Positions 28,723 to 37,483 of a stretch of 64,000 nt of DNA are shown here, in pieces. Under the pieces are notes generated by a model. It was given only the letters and a program-made list of their open reading frames with translations. It searched no databases and was not told where the DNA came from. This DNA comes from Paeniglutamicibacter psychrophenolicus (GTDB lineage: Bacteria > Actinomycetota > Actinomycetes > Actinomycetales > Micrococcaceae), in contig NZ_JAGIOE010000001.1 of the NCBI RefSeq assembly GCF_017876575.1, forward strand, positions 2,976,001 to 3,040,000, given 5' to 3'. Position 1 is the first letter of the stretch. Every line of letters starts with the position of its first letter. A program made the position numbers and the translations under genes.

Positions 28723-30396
28723 ATGTCCGTTTCACCCCGGTCCGTCCTGAACAACGAGTCCCCGGCCACCGACCCGAATTGGTGGCGGCAGGCAGCCGTC
28801 TACCAGATCTACCCGCGCAGCTTTTACGATGCCAACGGAGACGGGCTGGGCGACCTCAAGGGCATCACCGCCAAGATCCCGTACCTGAAAGACCTGGGAC
28901 TTGACGCGCTCTGGCTCAGCCCCTTCTACCCCTCGGAGCTGGCCGACGGCGGCTACGACGTCGCCGACTACCGCAACGTCGACCCGAAACTGGGCACCCT
29001 GGAAGACTTTTACACGATGACCGAGGCAATCCACGCCGCCGGCATGAAGCTGATCGTGGACATCGTCCCCAACCACTCCTCCGACCAGCACGCCTGGTTC
29101 CAGGAGGCACTGGCTTCCGATAAGGGCTCCGCGGCCCGTGCCCGCTACATCTTCCGTGACGGGTCGGGCGAGCATGGCGAGCTGCCGCCCTCGGACTGGA
29201 CCTCGATCTTCGGCGGACCGGCCTGGACCCGCGTTCCGGATGGGCAGTGGTACCTGCACCTGTTCGCCTCCGAGCAGCCCGACTTCAACTGGGAGAACCG
29301 CGAGATCCGCGACGATTTCCTGAGGACCCTGCGCTTCTGGTCCGACCGCGGCGTCGACGGGTTCCGCATCGACGTGGCCCACGCGCTGTCCAAGGACCTG
29401 TCCGAGCCGCTGCCCCCGCAGGCCGAGCTGCGCCGGCTCGAGTCCCTGCACAACGGCTCGAACCCGCTCTGGGACCGCGATGCCGTCCACGGGATCTACG
29501 CCGAATGGCGTGCCCTGTTCAACGAATACACCCCGCCGCGCACAGCGGTTGCCGAGGCGTGGGTGGACCCCTCCCGCCGCGCCCGCTATGCCTCCCCCGA
29601 CGGCCTGGGCCAGGCGTTCAACTTCGATTTGCTGATGGCCGATTTCGAGGCCGACGCCTTCGCCTCGATCGTGACCAAGAACCTTGCCGAGTCCGCCGCC
29701 ACCGGGGCGTCGTCCACCTGGGTGTTCTCCAACCACGACGTCGTGCGGCACGCCACCCGCTACGGCCTGCCTGCACGGACCGGGGCCGACGGGAACCAGG
29801 ACGGCAAGGCCTGGCTGCTGGCCGGCGGCCACGAGGCGGAACTGGACCGCGAACTCGGCCTGCGCCGGGCCCGCGCGGCAACCCTGTTCATGCTTGGCCT
29901 GCCCGGTTCGGCCTACCTGTACCAGGGCGAGGAACTGGGCCTGCATGAGGTGGCAGGCATCCCCGACGCGGATCGCCAGGACCCGGCCTTCTTCCGCAAC
30001 GCCGGGGTGGAGGTCGGCCGCGACGGCTGCCGCGTGCCGCTGCCATGGACCCCGGCCGGGGAATCCTTTGGTTTCGGCGACGCGCCGGCGCACCTGCCCC
30101 AGCCCGGCTGGTTCGCCGGGCTCGCCGTGTCCGCCCAGGACGCCGCCGGGGATTCCACGCTGAACCTCTACCGCGTGGCGCTGGCCCAGCGCCGCCGTTT
30201 GCAGACCGTGGAGGAGCTTGAATGGATCCCCAACGACAACCCCCAGGTGCTCCATTTTGCCCGCCCCAACGGCTGGAACGTCGTGGCCAACTTCGGCGGA
30301 ACCGCCGTCAAGCTGCCCGCGGGAGATGTGGTCGTGAGCAGCGTTCCGCTGCGCGACGGCAAGTTGCCGGCCAACGCCACGGCCTGGCTGGCCTGA
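28723..30396 (+). CDS. GH13-family alpha-glucosidase
   Basis: This is a cytoplasmic glycoside hydrolase expected to release glucose from the imported alpha-glucoside. It has 557 residues, begins MSVSPRSVLNNESPATDPNW and has no signal peptide. The barrel opens with WWRQAAVYQIYPRSFYDANG. Conserved GH13 regions are visible: DIVPNHSS at 113-120, GFRIDVAH at 213-220 (nucleophile Asp217), VAEAW at 276-280 (acid/base Glu278) and FSNHD at 335-339 (Asp339). It resembles oligo-1,6-glucosidase and alpha-glucosidase subfamilies; linkage specificity cannot be fixed from sequence. It follows the permeases by 68 bp in the same direction. Confidence 0.9.
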   Translation: MSVSPRSVLNNESPATDPNWWRQAAVYQIYPRSFYDANGDGLGDLKGITAKIPYLKDLGLDALWLSPFYPSELADGGYDVADYRNVDPKLGTLEDFYTMTEAIHAAGMKLIVDIVPNHSSDQHAWFQEALASDKGSAARARYIFRDGSGEHGELPPSDWTSIFGGPAWTRVPDGQWYLHLFASEQPDFNWENREIRDDFLRTLRFWSDRGVDGFRIDVAHALSKDLSEPLPPQAELRRLESLHNGSNPLWDRDAVHGIYAEWRALFNEYTPPRTAVAEAWVDPSRRARYASPDGLGQAFNFDLLMADFEADAFASIVTKNLAESAATGASSTWVFSNHDVVRHATRYGLPARTGADGNQDGKAWLLAGGHEAELDRELGLRRARAATLFMLGLPGSAYLYQGEELGLHEVAGIPDADRQDPAFFRNAGVEVGRDGCRVPLPWTPAGESFGFGDAPAHLPQPGWFAGLAVSAQDAAGDSTLNLYRVALAQRRRLQTVEELEWIPNDNPQVLHFARPNGWNVVANFGGTAVKLPAGDVVVSSVPLRDGKLPANATAWLA

Positions 30397-30485
30397 CCCC
30401 CAACGCATTCGGCGGGCCCGGGACGCACCCCGCATCCCGGGCCCGCCGAAGCCCGACGGCCATCACGACACGAACGGAACCACAC

Positions 30486-31250
30486 GTGGACGCATCCACC
30501 CGCCCGGGCCTTCGGCTGGGCATCGACATCGGCGGCACCGCCATCAAGTACGGCGTGGTGGACACCGCCACCGGCTCGCTGGCGGGACCGCTGGAACAGC
30601 TGCCCACGCCCGGCACCCCCGCGGCCGTGGCCCGGGCCCTGCGCGAGATCGCGGACGGCATCCAGTCCCGCAAACCGGCCCCGCCGCCGCAATCTCCCGT
30701 GGGCGTGGCCTTCCCGGCCATCATCTGCCGGGGCACGGCCCGCTCGGCCGCCAACATCAGCACGCTGTGGCTCGGCCTGGACGTCAACGCGTTTCTGGGC
30801 GCAGCCCTGGAGCGCCCTGTGCAGGCCGTGAACGACGCCGACGCGGCGGCTCTCGCCGAGGCGTCGCTAGGCGCCGGGCGGGGCCGGGAGGGAACGGTGC
30901 TGCTGCTGACCCTGGGCACCGGAATCGGCTCGGCCTTGGTGGCCGGCGGAAAGCTGGTGCCCAACCTCGAGCTGGGCCATGTGGAGCTCGGCGGGCGGAA
31001 GGCAGAAGCCGCAACCTCGGCCGTGGCCCGCGAACGCGAAGGCCTGGACTGGCCCGCGTACGCCGCACGGCTGCAGGACTACCTCGCGCACCTGGAGTTC
31101 CTCTTCTCCCCCGAGCTGATCATCCTCGGTGGCGGCATTTCGGTGCGGCACCAGGAATTCCTGCCCCGCCTGCGGCTGGACACTCCGGTGGTGCCGGCCC
31201 GGCTGCACAACACCGCCGGGGTGGTGGGGGCCGTCCTGGCCGCCGCGTAG
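30486..31250 (+). CDS. ppgK: Polyphosphate glucokinase
   Basis: This enzyme phosphorylates glucose to glucose-6-phosphate using polyphosphate or ATP. GTG 30486 gives 254 residues, the usual length. The phosphate-binding loop reads LGIDIGGTAIKYGVVD at about 10-25. The family-specific block TLGTGIGSALVAGGKLVPNL followed by ELGHVEL, at about 139-165, separates PpgK from other ROK kinases. Catalytic Asp is expected in AVNDADAAALAEA at about 114-126. As last gene of the operon it would use the glucose released by the GH13 enzyme. A bidirectional terminator follows. Confidence 0.9.
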   Translation: MDASTRPGLRLGIDIGGTAIKYGVVDTATGSLAGPLEQLPTPGTPAAVARALREIADGIQSRKPAPPPQSPVGVAFPAIICRGTARSAANISTLWLGLDVNAFLGAALERPVQAVNDADAAALAEASLGAGRGREGTVLLLTLGTGIGSALVAGGKLVPNLELGHVELGGRKAEAATSAVAREREGLDWPAYAARLQDYLAHLEFLFSPELIILGGGISVRHQEFLPRLRLDTPVVPARLHNTAGVVGAVLAAA

Positions 31251-31288
31251 CCGGCCGCTTTCCCGGCACTTTGGCGCCGCGAAAAAAG

Positions 31289-31362
31289 GGGGTCCCCTTC
31301 CGCCGCAGGTCCGTTGGCACGAACCGCCGCGACAAGGGGACCCCTCCTGTTTCCTTTTCTTG
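31289..31362. terminator. Bidirectional terminator between ppgK and rsmE
   Basis: GGGGTCCCCTT at 31289-31299 pairs with AAGGGGACCCC at 31334-31344. On the plus side a T-rich run (TCCTGTTTCCTTTTCTT) follows; on the minus side AAAAAA at 31282-31287 provides a T-tract. It suits both converging genes. Confidence 0.75.
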
Positions 31363-31380
31363 GTTGCTTCCCGGGGCTTG

Positions 31381-32184
31381 CTAGAGCTGGCCGAGCAGGT
31401 GGCGCACCAGCACCAGGGCGGCAGGTCCGGCGGTGGAGGCCCGCAGCACGTGGCTGCCCAGCAGCGCGACCTTGGCCCCGGCCGCGGTGAACTTCTGAAG
31501 CTCGGCATCGGAGATCCCGCCCTCCGGGCCCACGACCAGCGCGATTTCCGGCCGCACCCCGGCCGCGGTGGACTCTGCCACCGGGTTGGCCTGCAGCCAT
31601 TGGGTCACCACCGCGGCCAGCGAATCCGTTCCGGCCTCGTGCAGGACAATTACCAGGGTCGGCACCCCGGAAGTGGCGCGCGCGGCGAAGTCCTGGGCCA
31701 GCCCGGAGCTGGTGAGCATCGGGCGGACCTCGGGCAGGAAGGTGCGGCGGGACTGCTTCAGCGCCGCGAGCACCGTGGATTCCCACTTGGCCAGGGCCTT
31801 GGCAGCCTTGGCCTCGTTCCAGCGCACGATCGCACGGTCCGACTGCCAGGGCCGCACCGCGTCGATGCCCAGCTCGACCGCGGACTCCACGGCCTGCAGG
31901 TCGCGGTCACCCTTGGCCAGGGCCTGGATGAGCGTGATCCCCACCGGTGCGGCGGCCTCGACCTCCAGGGCGCGCACGATCGCATCGAGCGCGGACTTCT
32001 GCGTGTCGGTGACCTCGGCGACGGCCCGCACGCCGGACCCGTCGACCAGGTCGATCATTTCCCCGGCACGCACGCGCTTGACCGTCACCGCGTGGTGGCC
32101 CTCGGGCCCGTCCAGGTGCAGTTCGGTGCCCGTGCGCGCGCCGGCGAGTTCACCGGCGGGAAGGAAGAAGCACTGGTTGCTCAT
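31381..32184 (-). CDS. rsmE: 16S rRNA m3U1498 methyltransferase RsmE
   Basis: This SPOUT methyltransferase methylates U1498 of 16S rRNA. The 267-residue protein has the N-terminal PUA-like part ([20 protein letters not shown]) and a C-terminal trefoil-knot domain. The SAM-binding signatures are [14 protein letters not shown] at about 210-223 and [17 protein letters not shown] at about 239-255. It overlaps dnaJ by 4 nt (ATGA), giving the order hrcA-dnaJ-rsmE found in many actinobacteria. Confidence 0.94.
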   Translation of the reverse strand: MSNQCFFLPAGELAGARTGTELHLDGPEGHHAVTVKRVRAGEMIDLVDGSGVRAVAEVTDTQKSALDAIVRALEVEAAAPVGITLIQALAKGDRDLQAVESAVELGIDAVRPWQSDRAIVRWNEAKAAKALAKWESTVLAALKQSRRTFLPEVRPMLTSSGLAQDFAARATSGVPTLVIVLHEAGTDSLAAVVTQWLQANPVAESTAAGVRPEIALVVGPEGGISDAELQKFTAAGAKVALLGSHVLRASTAGPAALVLVRHLLGQL

Positions 32185-33314
32185 GCGCCCAGGTTGCCCA
32201 GCTTCCCGCGCAGGCGGGAGAACATTCCGCCGCTGTTTTCCATGCGTCCCTCGGCGAATTCCTCGCCGCGGAGCTTGGCCAGCTGTTCGAGCAGCTCGCG
32301 CTGTGCGGCGTCGACCTTGGTGGGGGTCTCGACGTGCAGGTGCACGATGATGTCCCCGCGCTTGCCGCCGCGCAGCCGCGGGACCCCGAGCCCGGCCAGG
32401 CGCACGGTGTCGCCCGACTGGGCGCCGGATTCGACCTCGATGACCTGGGGACCGTCGAAGGTCTCCAGGTCCAGGTCCGCGCCCAGTGCCGCGGCGGTCA
32501 TCGGAACGTTCATGCGGGCGTGCAGGTCGACGCCGTCGCGTTCGAAGATCTTGTGCCGGCGCACCTCGATTTCGACGTACAGATCCCCGTTGGGACCGCC
32601 GCCGGGTCCTGCCTCGCCCTGGTTGGCCAGGTGGATGCGGGTTCCGCTGGCCACGCCGGCGGGAACCTTCAGCTGTTTGGAGATGCGTTCGCGGACCCGG
32701 CCCTGGCCGTTGCAGTCGATGCAGGGGTCCGGGATGGTGGTGCCGAAGCCGCGGCAGGCGGCACAGGTCTCCACCGTCATCATCTGGCCCAGGAAGGAGC
32801 GCACCGGGCGCTGGATCTGGCCGGCGCCGTGGCAGATGGTGCAGGTGACCGGGGAGGTGCCCGGGCGGCAGCAGCTGCCCTCGCAGGTGGAGCAGGTGAC
32901 TGCCGTTTCCATCTCCAGCGGGTAGACCGTCCCGGCGACGGCGTCGCCCAGGTCGATGGTGGCGGTGATCAGCGCGTCGCGGCCGCGCTGGGTGCGCGAG
33001 GCCGGGCCCTGGGCCCCGCCGCCGCCGCCGAAGAACTGCTCGAAGATGTCCCCGAACCCTCCGCCGAAGCCGCCGCCCCCGCCGAAACCGGTCTGGCCGT
33101 TGCCGTTTTCGTTGCCGGTGGCGTCGTAGTTGGCGCGCTTGTCCGCATCCGAGAGCACCTCGTAGGCGCGGGTGACCAGCTTGAACTTTTCGCTTGCGTC
33201 GTCCCCGGGGTTCACATCCGGGTGCAGCTTGCGGGCCAGCTTGCGGTAGGCCTTCTTGATTTCCTCGCCGGTGGCGTCCTTGCTGACGCCCAGGACTTCG
33301 TAATGGGTGCTCAC
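32181..33314 (-). CDS. dnaJ: Chaperone DnaJ (heat-shock operon copy)
   Basis: This Hsp40 co-chaperone hands substrates to DnaK and stimulates its ATPase. The 377-residue protein has the J domain with HPD at 31-33. A Gly/Phe linker ([20 protein letters not shown]) follows at about 75-100. Four CxxC zinc repeats at about 145-210 come next: CSTC, CTIC, CAAC and CIDC. The first repeat is unusual, reading [10 protein letters not shown] with two extra adjacent cysteines where Gly-Ala is the norm. The substrate-binding C-domain completes it. It lies 49 bp after hrcA and probably shares its CIRCE-controlled promoter. Confidence 0.95.
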   Translation of the reverse strand: MSTHYEVLGVSKDATGEEIKKAYRKLARKLHPDVNPGDDASEKFKLVTRAYEVLSDADKRANYDATGNENGNGQTGFGGGGGFGGGFGDIFEQFFGGGGGAQGPASRTQRGRDALITATIDLGDAVAGTVYPLEMETAVTCSTCEGSCCRPGTSPVTCTICHGAGQIQRPVRSFLGQMMTVETCAACRGFGTTIPDPCIDCNGQGRVRERISKQLKVPAGVASGTRIHLANQGEAGPGGGPNGDLYVEIEVRRHKIFERDGVDLHARMNVPMTAAALGADLDLETFDGPQVIEVESGAQSGDTVRLAGLGVPRLRGGKRGDIIVHLHVETPTKVDAAQRELLEQLAKLRGEEFAEGRMENSGGMFSRLRGKLGNLGA

Positions 33315-33363
33315 AGTGCTCGCTGTGTCCTTTCGTACTTCAAAAAATTGCTTTCGACCCGCA

Positions 33364-34377
33364 TCAGCCGGCCAGGATTCGTGAAAGATATCGGGCGACG
33401 GCGCGCACGGCGGCCATCGAGGTCGGGTAGTTCATCCGGGTGGGGCCAAGCACGCCGATCATGGCCTGCTCGCCGGGACCGTAGCCGGTGGCGACGACCG
33501 AGGCCTCGGTCAGGGCCCCGTACTGGTTCTCGGCCCCGATGCCCACGGCAATGCCATGGGCATCCTGCTCCAGCTCGGAGAAGAGGCGCAAGAGCACCAC
33601 CTGCTCCTCCAGGGCCTCGAGCACCGGGGTGATGCTCAGCGGGAAATCCATATTGGCGCGTGCCAGGTTCGCGGTGCCCGCGGTGAGGATCCTGTCCACC
33701 GCGGAATTGCGGGCCAGCGCGCCCAGGGCCTCGCTGACCGCGCGCACCGCCGGAGCCAGGCGCGGCTCCACGAGATCCGGAATGCCCAGCGCAAGCCGGG
33801 CGACCTCGGCGATCGGCTTTGCATCGAGCGCCGAGAGCAGCACCTGGCGCAACCGGCCCAGGTCCTCCTCGCCCACGGCACCGGGCAGCAGGATCACGCG
33901 CTGCTCGACCTTGCCGCTGGAGGCGATGAGCACCACCAGGGTCTGCCCGGCGCCCAGCCCGACCAACTCGATGTGGCGCACGGTGGCGTTGGAGAAGTGC
34001 GGGACCTGGATCAGGGCGACCTGCCGGGTGATGCTGGCCAGCAGCCGCACGGTGTTCTCCAACACGTCGTTCACGTCGTGGGAACCCTCGAGCAGCGCGG
34101 CAATGGCGCGGCGTTCGGCGGCCGAGAGCGGCTTGATGTCCCCGATCTGGTCGACGAAGTGCCGGTAGCCCTTTTCCGTGGGGATCCGCCCCGAGGAGGT
34201 GTGCGGGGCCACGATGAGCCCCTCTTCCTCCAGGGAGGCCATGTCGTTGCGGATGGTTGCCGCCGACACGCCCAGGTTGTGGCGATCGAGCAGGGCACGC
34301 GAACCGACGGGCTCGCGCGACTGCACATAGTCTTCAACAATGGCTCGAAGGACCTCGAGCCGACGCGGTTCGGTCAT
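33364..34377 (-). CDS. hrcA: Heat-inducible transcription repressor HrcA
   Basis: HrcA represses class I heat-shock genes by binding CIRCE. The ATG at 34377 has a good ribosome site (GGAGAGG) and gives 337 residues; a TTG six codons upstream overlaps that site and is less likely. The winged helix at about 1-75 reads [20 protein letters not shown] and [19 protein letters not shown]-like and dimerisation domains follow. The C-terminus ends [21 protein letters not shown] element lies 89 bp upstream, so it regulates itself together with dnaJ. Confidence 0.94.
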   Translation of the reverse strand: MTEPRRLEVLRAIVEDYVQSREPVGSRALLDRHNLGVSAATIRNDMASLEEEGLIVAPHTSSGRIPTEKGYRHFVDQIGDIKPLSAAERRAIAALLEGSHDVNDVLENTVRLLASITRQVALIQVPHFSNATVRHIELVGLGAGQTLVVLIASSGKVEQRVILLPGAVGEEDLGRLRQVLLSALDAKPIAEVARLALGIPDLVEPRLAPAVRAVSEALGALARNSAVDRILTAGTANLARANMDFPLSITPVLEALEEQVVLLRLFSELEQDAHGIAVGIGAENQYGALTEASVVATGYGPGEQAMIGVLGPTRMNYPTSMAAVRAVARYLSRILAG

Positions 34378-34465
34378 TCTCACCTCTCCTGACAAGCCGG
34401 TTCACCATGGTCAAGGGATGGCATTGCACACGCCCCGGCCGGACTCCGGGGTTCGGCGGCGCGCA

Positions 34466-34492
34466 TTGGCACTCGACACGTTCAACTGCTAA
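34466..34492. promoter_or_regulatory. CIRCE element upstream of hrcA
   Basis: TTGGCACTC-N9-AACTGCTAA matches the consensus TTAGCACTC-N9-GAGTGCTAA with three changes and the exact 9-bp spacer. It lies 89 bp before the hrcA start, in the divergent region shared with the DUF3097 gene. It is the expected HrcA operator. Confidence 0.85.
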
Positions 34493-34657
34493 GTCTAATA
34501 CGTTCCGAACCTCTTGTTAGCATGGTTTGGTCCTTGGCCGCGATGCCGCGTTCGACACACCCGCCGATTGCACCACACCCATGGCTCCGGCCCCGGGGTC
34601 GGTGCCCGTGCGCGCAGCGGCCCAAGGACCTGTGAACCCATAGGTGAAAGTGACACG

Positions 34658-35512
34658 ATGAGCTACCACGGCTGGGGCGCCCAGGACATCAGCGCCCCCA
34701 AGAAACGCGCATTGCGCAAGGTCCCGCTCGCCCTGGGCCTGCTGCTCGAGGACGTCGAGAGCGGCTGGGTCGGCGAGGTCGTGCGAAGCGAAAAATCCGG
34801 CGGCATGCGCGTGCTGGTCCTCGAGGACCGACATGGCCGCACCAAGTCCTTCCGTGCCGGCTTCGGCTTCCTACTCGAGGGCGAACCGGTGGAGATCATC
34901 GAGCCTGCCGCGGCTCCCGCAGCCCCCCTGGGCACCGCCCGCAGCGCCTCGGGCTCGCGCATGGTCACCGACCTGAAGGCCCGCACCGCCCGGGCCAGCC
35001 GCATCTGGGTCGAAGGCAAGCACGATGCGCAGCTGGTCGAGAAGGTCTGGGGCCACGACCTGCGGGTCGAGGGCATCGTGGTCGAACCGCTGCACGGCGT
35101 CGACGACCTGGCCGGCGCCATCCGCGCCTTTGCCCCCTCCCCGCAGCGCAAGCTCGGCGTCCTGGTCGACCACCTGCTCCCGGGAACCAAGGAGGCGAAG
35201 ATCGCCGCCGAGGCCATGCGGGTTCCGGGTGCCGCGGGAAACGTGTTGATCGTCGGACACCCGTACGTCGATGTGTGGCAGGCCATCAGGCCTTCCGTGC
35301 TGAAGATCCGTGCCTGGCCGGTGGTCCCGCGCGGAACGGATTGGAAGACCGGCATCCTCAAGGGACTGGGCTGGCCGCACGCCGAGCAGGTCGATGTGGC
35401 CCAGGGCTGGGAACGCATCCTGGGGCAGGTGCGCTCCTATGCCGACCTGGAGCCCTCGCTGCTGGGCCGGGTCGAGGAAGTCATCGACTTCCTCACCGCC
35501 GGGGACCACTGA
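34658..35512 (+). CDS. DUF3097 family protein
   Basis: This is an actinobacterial conserved protein of unknown function, 284 residues from ATG 34658 with AGGTGAAAG upstream. It begins MSYHGWGAQDISAPKKRALR. A first domain (about 25-85) is beta-rich (GWVGEVVRSEKSGGMRVLVL). After a Pro/Ala linker comes a Toprim-like stretch with RIWVEGKHDAQLVEKVWGHD at about 125-145 and LGVLVDHLLPGTKEAKIAAE at about 175-195, suggesting nucleic-acid metabolism. The acidic and Gly positions are compatible with Toprim, but that is inference. It is divergent from hrcA and ends at a strong hairpin. Confidence 0.85.
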   Translation: MSYHGWGAQDISAPKKRALRKVPLALGLLLEDVESGWVGEVVRSEKSGGMRVLVLEDRHGRTKSFRAGFGFLLEGEPVEIIEPAAAPAAPLGTARSASGSRMVTDLKARTARASRIWVEGKHDAQLVEKVWGHDLRVEGIVVEPLHGVDDLAGAIRAFAPSPQRKLGVLVDHLLPGTKEAKIAAEAMRVPGAAGNVLIVGHPYVDVWQAIRPSVLKIRAWPVVPRGTDWKTGILKGLGWPHAEQVDVAQGWERILGQVRSYADLEPSLLGRVEEVIDFLTAGDH

Positions 35513-35535
35513 CCGGCCCCCTTCAGAACACCGGC

Positions 35536-35571
35536 CGGGTCCGCGGGTGAGGTTCCTCACCCGCGGACCCG
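35536..35571 (+). terminator. Terminator-like hairpin after the DUF3097 gene
   Basis: This is a perfect 17-bp inverted repeat, CGGGTCCGCGGGTGAGG at 35536-35552 and its complement at 35555-35571, forming a stem of about 16 bp with a tiny loop. No T-tract follows. Confidence 0.6.
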
Positions 35572-35731
35572 TGAACGGGCACGTGGGGCCGCGATGATGG
35601 TTACGAATCAACAACAAAGGCGGCGCGCCACCCCGAATGCGGGCCAAAAGGCATTTCGCGTTCATCGGAGATCCCGGATTGAGGATAAACTGGCCAACGG
35701 TTCAGCCAACGCAACGAAGAGGACATCAGCA

Positions 35732-36145
35732 GTGGTAAACGAGGCACGAAATGCACCCGGTGGCGACAGCCAGCCGGATCGATTCGAAGGTTCCTCGGCC
35801 GCACCCCTGCCCCTGACACCTTCCGAGGACCGGCAATGGGCCATGATCGCCCACTTCGGCGCGATCCTGGGATGCATTCCCTCGTTGATCATCTACGCGG
35901 TCTTCCGCGCCCGCGGCCCGTTCACCGCCCAGGAATCCAAGGAAGCGCTGAACTTCACCTTCCCGTTGACCGTCCTGGCGATCGTGCTGCACCTGTTCTC
36001 GCTGATCCCCGGCATCGGATGGATCTTCGCGATCCTGGTCGTGGCCATCTGGCTCTTCCTGACCGTCAGCGGCGTGCGCGCCGGCATCAACGCGAACAAG
36101 TCACGTCCCTACCGCTACGGCCTGAACCTGCGCCTCTTCCGCTAA
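35732..36145 (+). CDS. DUF4870 membrane protein
   Basis: This small membrane protein belongs to the DUF4870 (Tic20-like) family, function unknown. GTG 35732 with AGAGGA at 8-nt spacing yields 137 residues; the frame stays open upstream without better signals. A hydrophilic N-terminus leads to the conserved SEDRQWAMIAHFGAILGCIP at about 35-55, then a helix (SLIIYAVFRA). FTAQESKEALNFTFPLTVLA follows, and two more helices run to about 120. The tail YRYGLNLRLFR is typical. It is a single-gene unit with a strong terminator. Confidence 0.85.
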   Translation: MVNEARNAPGGDSQPDRFEGSSAAPLPLTPSEDRQWAMIAHFGAILGCIPSLIIYAVFRARGPFTAQESKEALNFTFPLTVLAIVLHLFSLIPGIGWIFAILVVAIWLFLTVSGVRAGINANKSRPYRYGLNLRLFR

Positions 36146-36176
36146 ACCGGAACAACACCACCACCCGGCAAATGCG

Positions 36177-36230
36177 AAAGACGGTGTGTGCACCGGCCCC
36201 CATGGGCCCGGTGCACACACCGTCTTTTCT
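36177..36230. terminator. Strong bidirectional terminator
   Basis: AAAGACGGTGTGTGCACCGG at 36177-36196 pairs with its complement at 36208-36227. TTTTCT follows on the plus strand, and the minus side continues TTTCGC. It ends both the DUF4870 gene and hemW. Confidence 0.82.
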
Positions 36231-36251
36231 GCTTTCCGGGCCGGGCCGGAG

Positions 36252-37481
36252 CTAGAAGTCCAGCAGCCGCCGCAGCACCGCATCGGCCAGCAGCCGGCCC
36301 TGCAGGGTCAGCACGACCTTCTTCGCAAACGCTTCCTCGGGAACGACCAGCCCGTCGGCGATCAACCCGGCAATAGCCTTGCGGCCCTCGGGCAGCAGCT
36401 CGGCGGTATCCATCCCGTCCACGATGCGGGTGAGCAGCATGGCCCTCTCCAGGTAGCGCGCCTCGGCGTCGGGGGTTTCCCGCCCGGCGGCCGGGGACGT
36501 GCCGGCATCGATGCGCTGCTGGTAGGCGGCGGGGTGCTTCACATTCCACCAGCGCAACCCGCCAACATGCGAGTGCGCGCCGGGGCCTGCTCCCCACCAG
36601 TCTCCCCCGCGCCAGTAGGCGAGGTTGTGGATGCAACGGCTGCCTTCGTCCTTTGACCAGTTGCTGACCTCGTACCAGTTGTAGCCGGCGGCCGCGAAGA
36701 GCTCGTCGGCGATCAGGTACTTGTCCGCATGGTCGTCGTCGTCGATGTTTGCGACCTCACCGCGGCGGATCTGCCCGGCCAGCCGGGTGCCCTCCTCGAT
36801 GATCAACGCATAGGCGGAAATGTGGTCCGGATCGTAGGACAGCGCGGTCTGCACGCTGGTGCGCCAATCCTCGATCGACTCCCCCGGGGTCCCGTAGATC
36901 AAATCCACGCTGACCTTCAGCCCGGCCTCCTTGGCCCAGGCGACCGCCATGCCGACCCGCTTGGGGTCGTGCGTGCGGTCAAGGGTCTTTAGGACGTGCG
37001 GGATCGCGGACTGCATGCCGATCGACACGCGGGTGAACCCGCCGTCTTTCAGCTCCTGCAGGGATTCGCGGGTCACCGAGTCCGGGTTGGCCTCGGTGGT
37101 GATCTCCGCGCCCTCGGCCAAATCCCATTGGGTGCGGATCTCGCCAAGCACCCGGACCAGGTCACCGGCTGGCAGCAGCGTCGGAGTGCCGCCGCCAAAG
37201 AAGACGGTGGACACCTCGCGGCGCGGAACACCGGATTCCTCCAGGACCTTCGCCCCGAAGGCGATCTCGGCAGAGACGGCCTCGGCGTAGGTGTCCTGGC
37301 TGGAGCCGGAGCCCAGCTCGTGCGCGGTGTAGGTGTTGAAGTCGCAGTAGCCGCAGCGCACGGCGCAGAACGGGATGTGCACGTACACCGAGAAGGTGCG
37401 CTCCGCGGCGCCGTCGATGCAGGTTGCCGGAAGCAACCCGTGTGACGGCGCCGGGTCCCCGAGGGGCAAGGCAGAGGCCAT
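36252..37481 (-). CDS. hemW: Radical SAM heme chaperone HemW
   Basis: HemW is a radical-SAM protein, formerly called HemN-like, that inserts heme into respiratory proteins. It is 409 residues. The Fe-S motif is CAVRCGYCDF with Cys39, Cys43 and Cys46. The SAM-binding region includes VFFGGGTPTLLPAGDLVRVL at about 92-111. The downstream HemN C-terminal domain contains ARYLERAMLLTRIVDGMD. Its first motif CxxxCxYC lacks the extra cysteine of true HemN oxidase. It lies 2 nt after the lepA stop and is surely cotranscribed. Confidence 0.92.
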   Translation of the reverse strand: MASALPLGDPAPSHGLLPATCIDGAAERTFSVYVHIPFCAVRCGYCDFNTYTAHELGSGSSQDTYAEAVSAEIAFGAKVLEESGVPRREVSTVFFGGGTPTLLPAGDLVRVLGEIRTQWDLAEGAEITTEANPDSVTRESLQELKDGGFTRVSIGMQSAIPHVLKTLDRTHDPKRVGMAVAWAKEAGLKVSVDLIYGTPGESIEDWRTSVQTALSYDPDHISAYALIIEEGTRLAGQIRRGEVANIDDDDHADKYLIADELFAAAGYNWYEVSNWSKDEGSRCIHNLAYWRGGDWWGAGPGAHSHVGGLRWWNVKHPAAYQQRIDAGTSPAAGRETPDAEARYLERAMLLTRIVDGMDTAELLPEGRKAIAGLIADGLVVPEEAFAKKVVLTLQGRLLADAVLRRLLDF

Positions 37482-37483
37482 GA

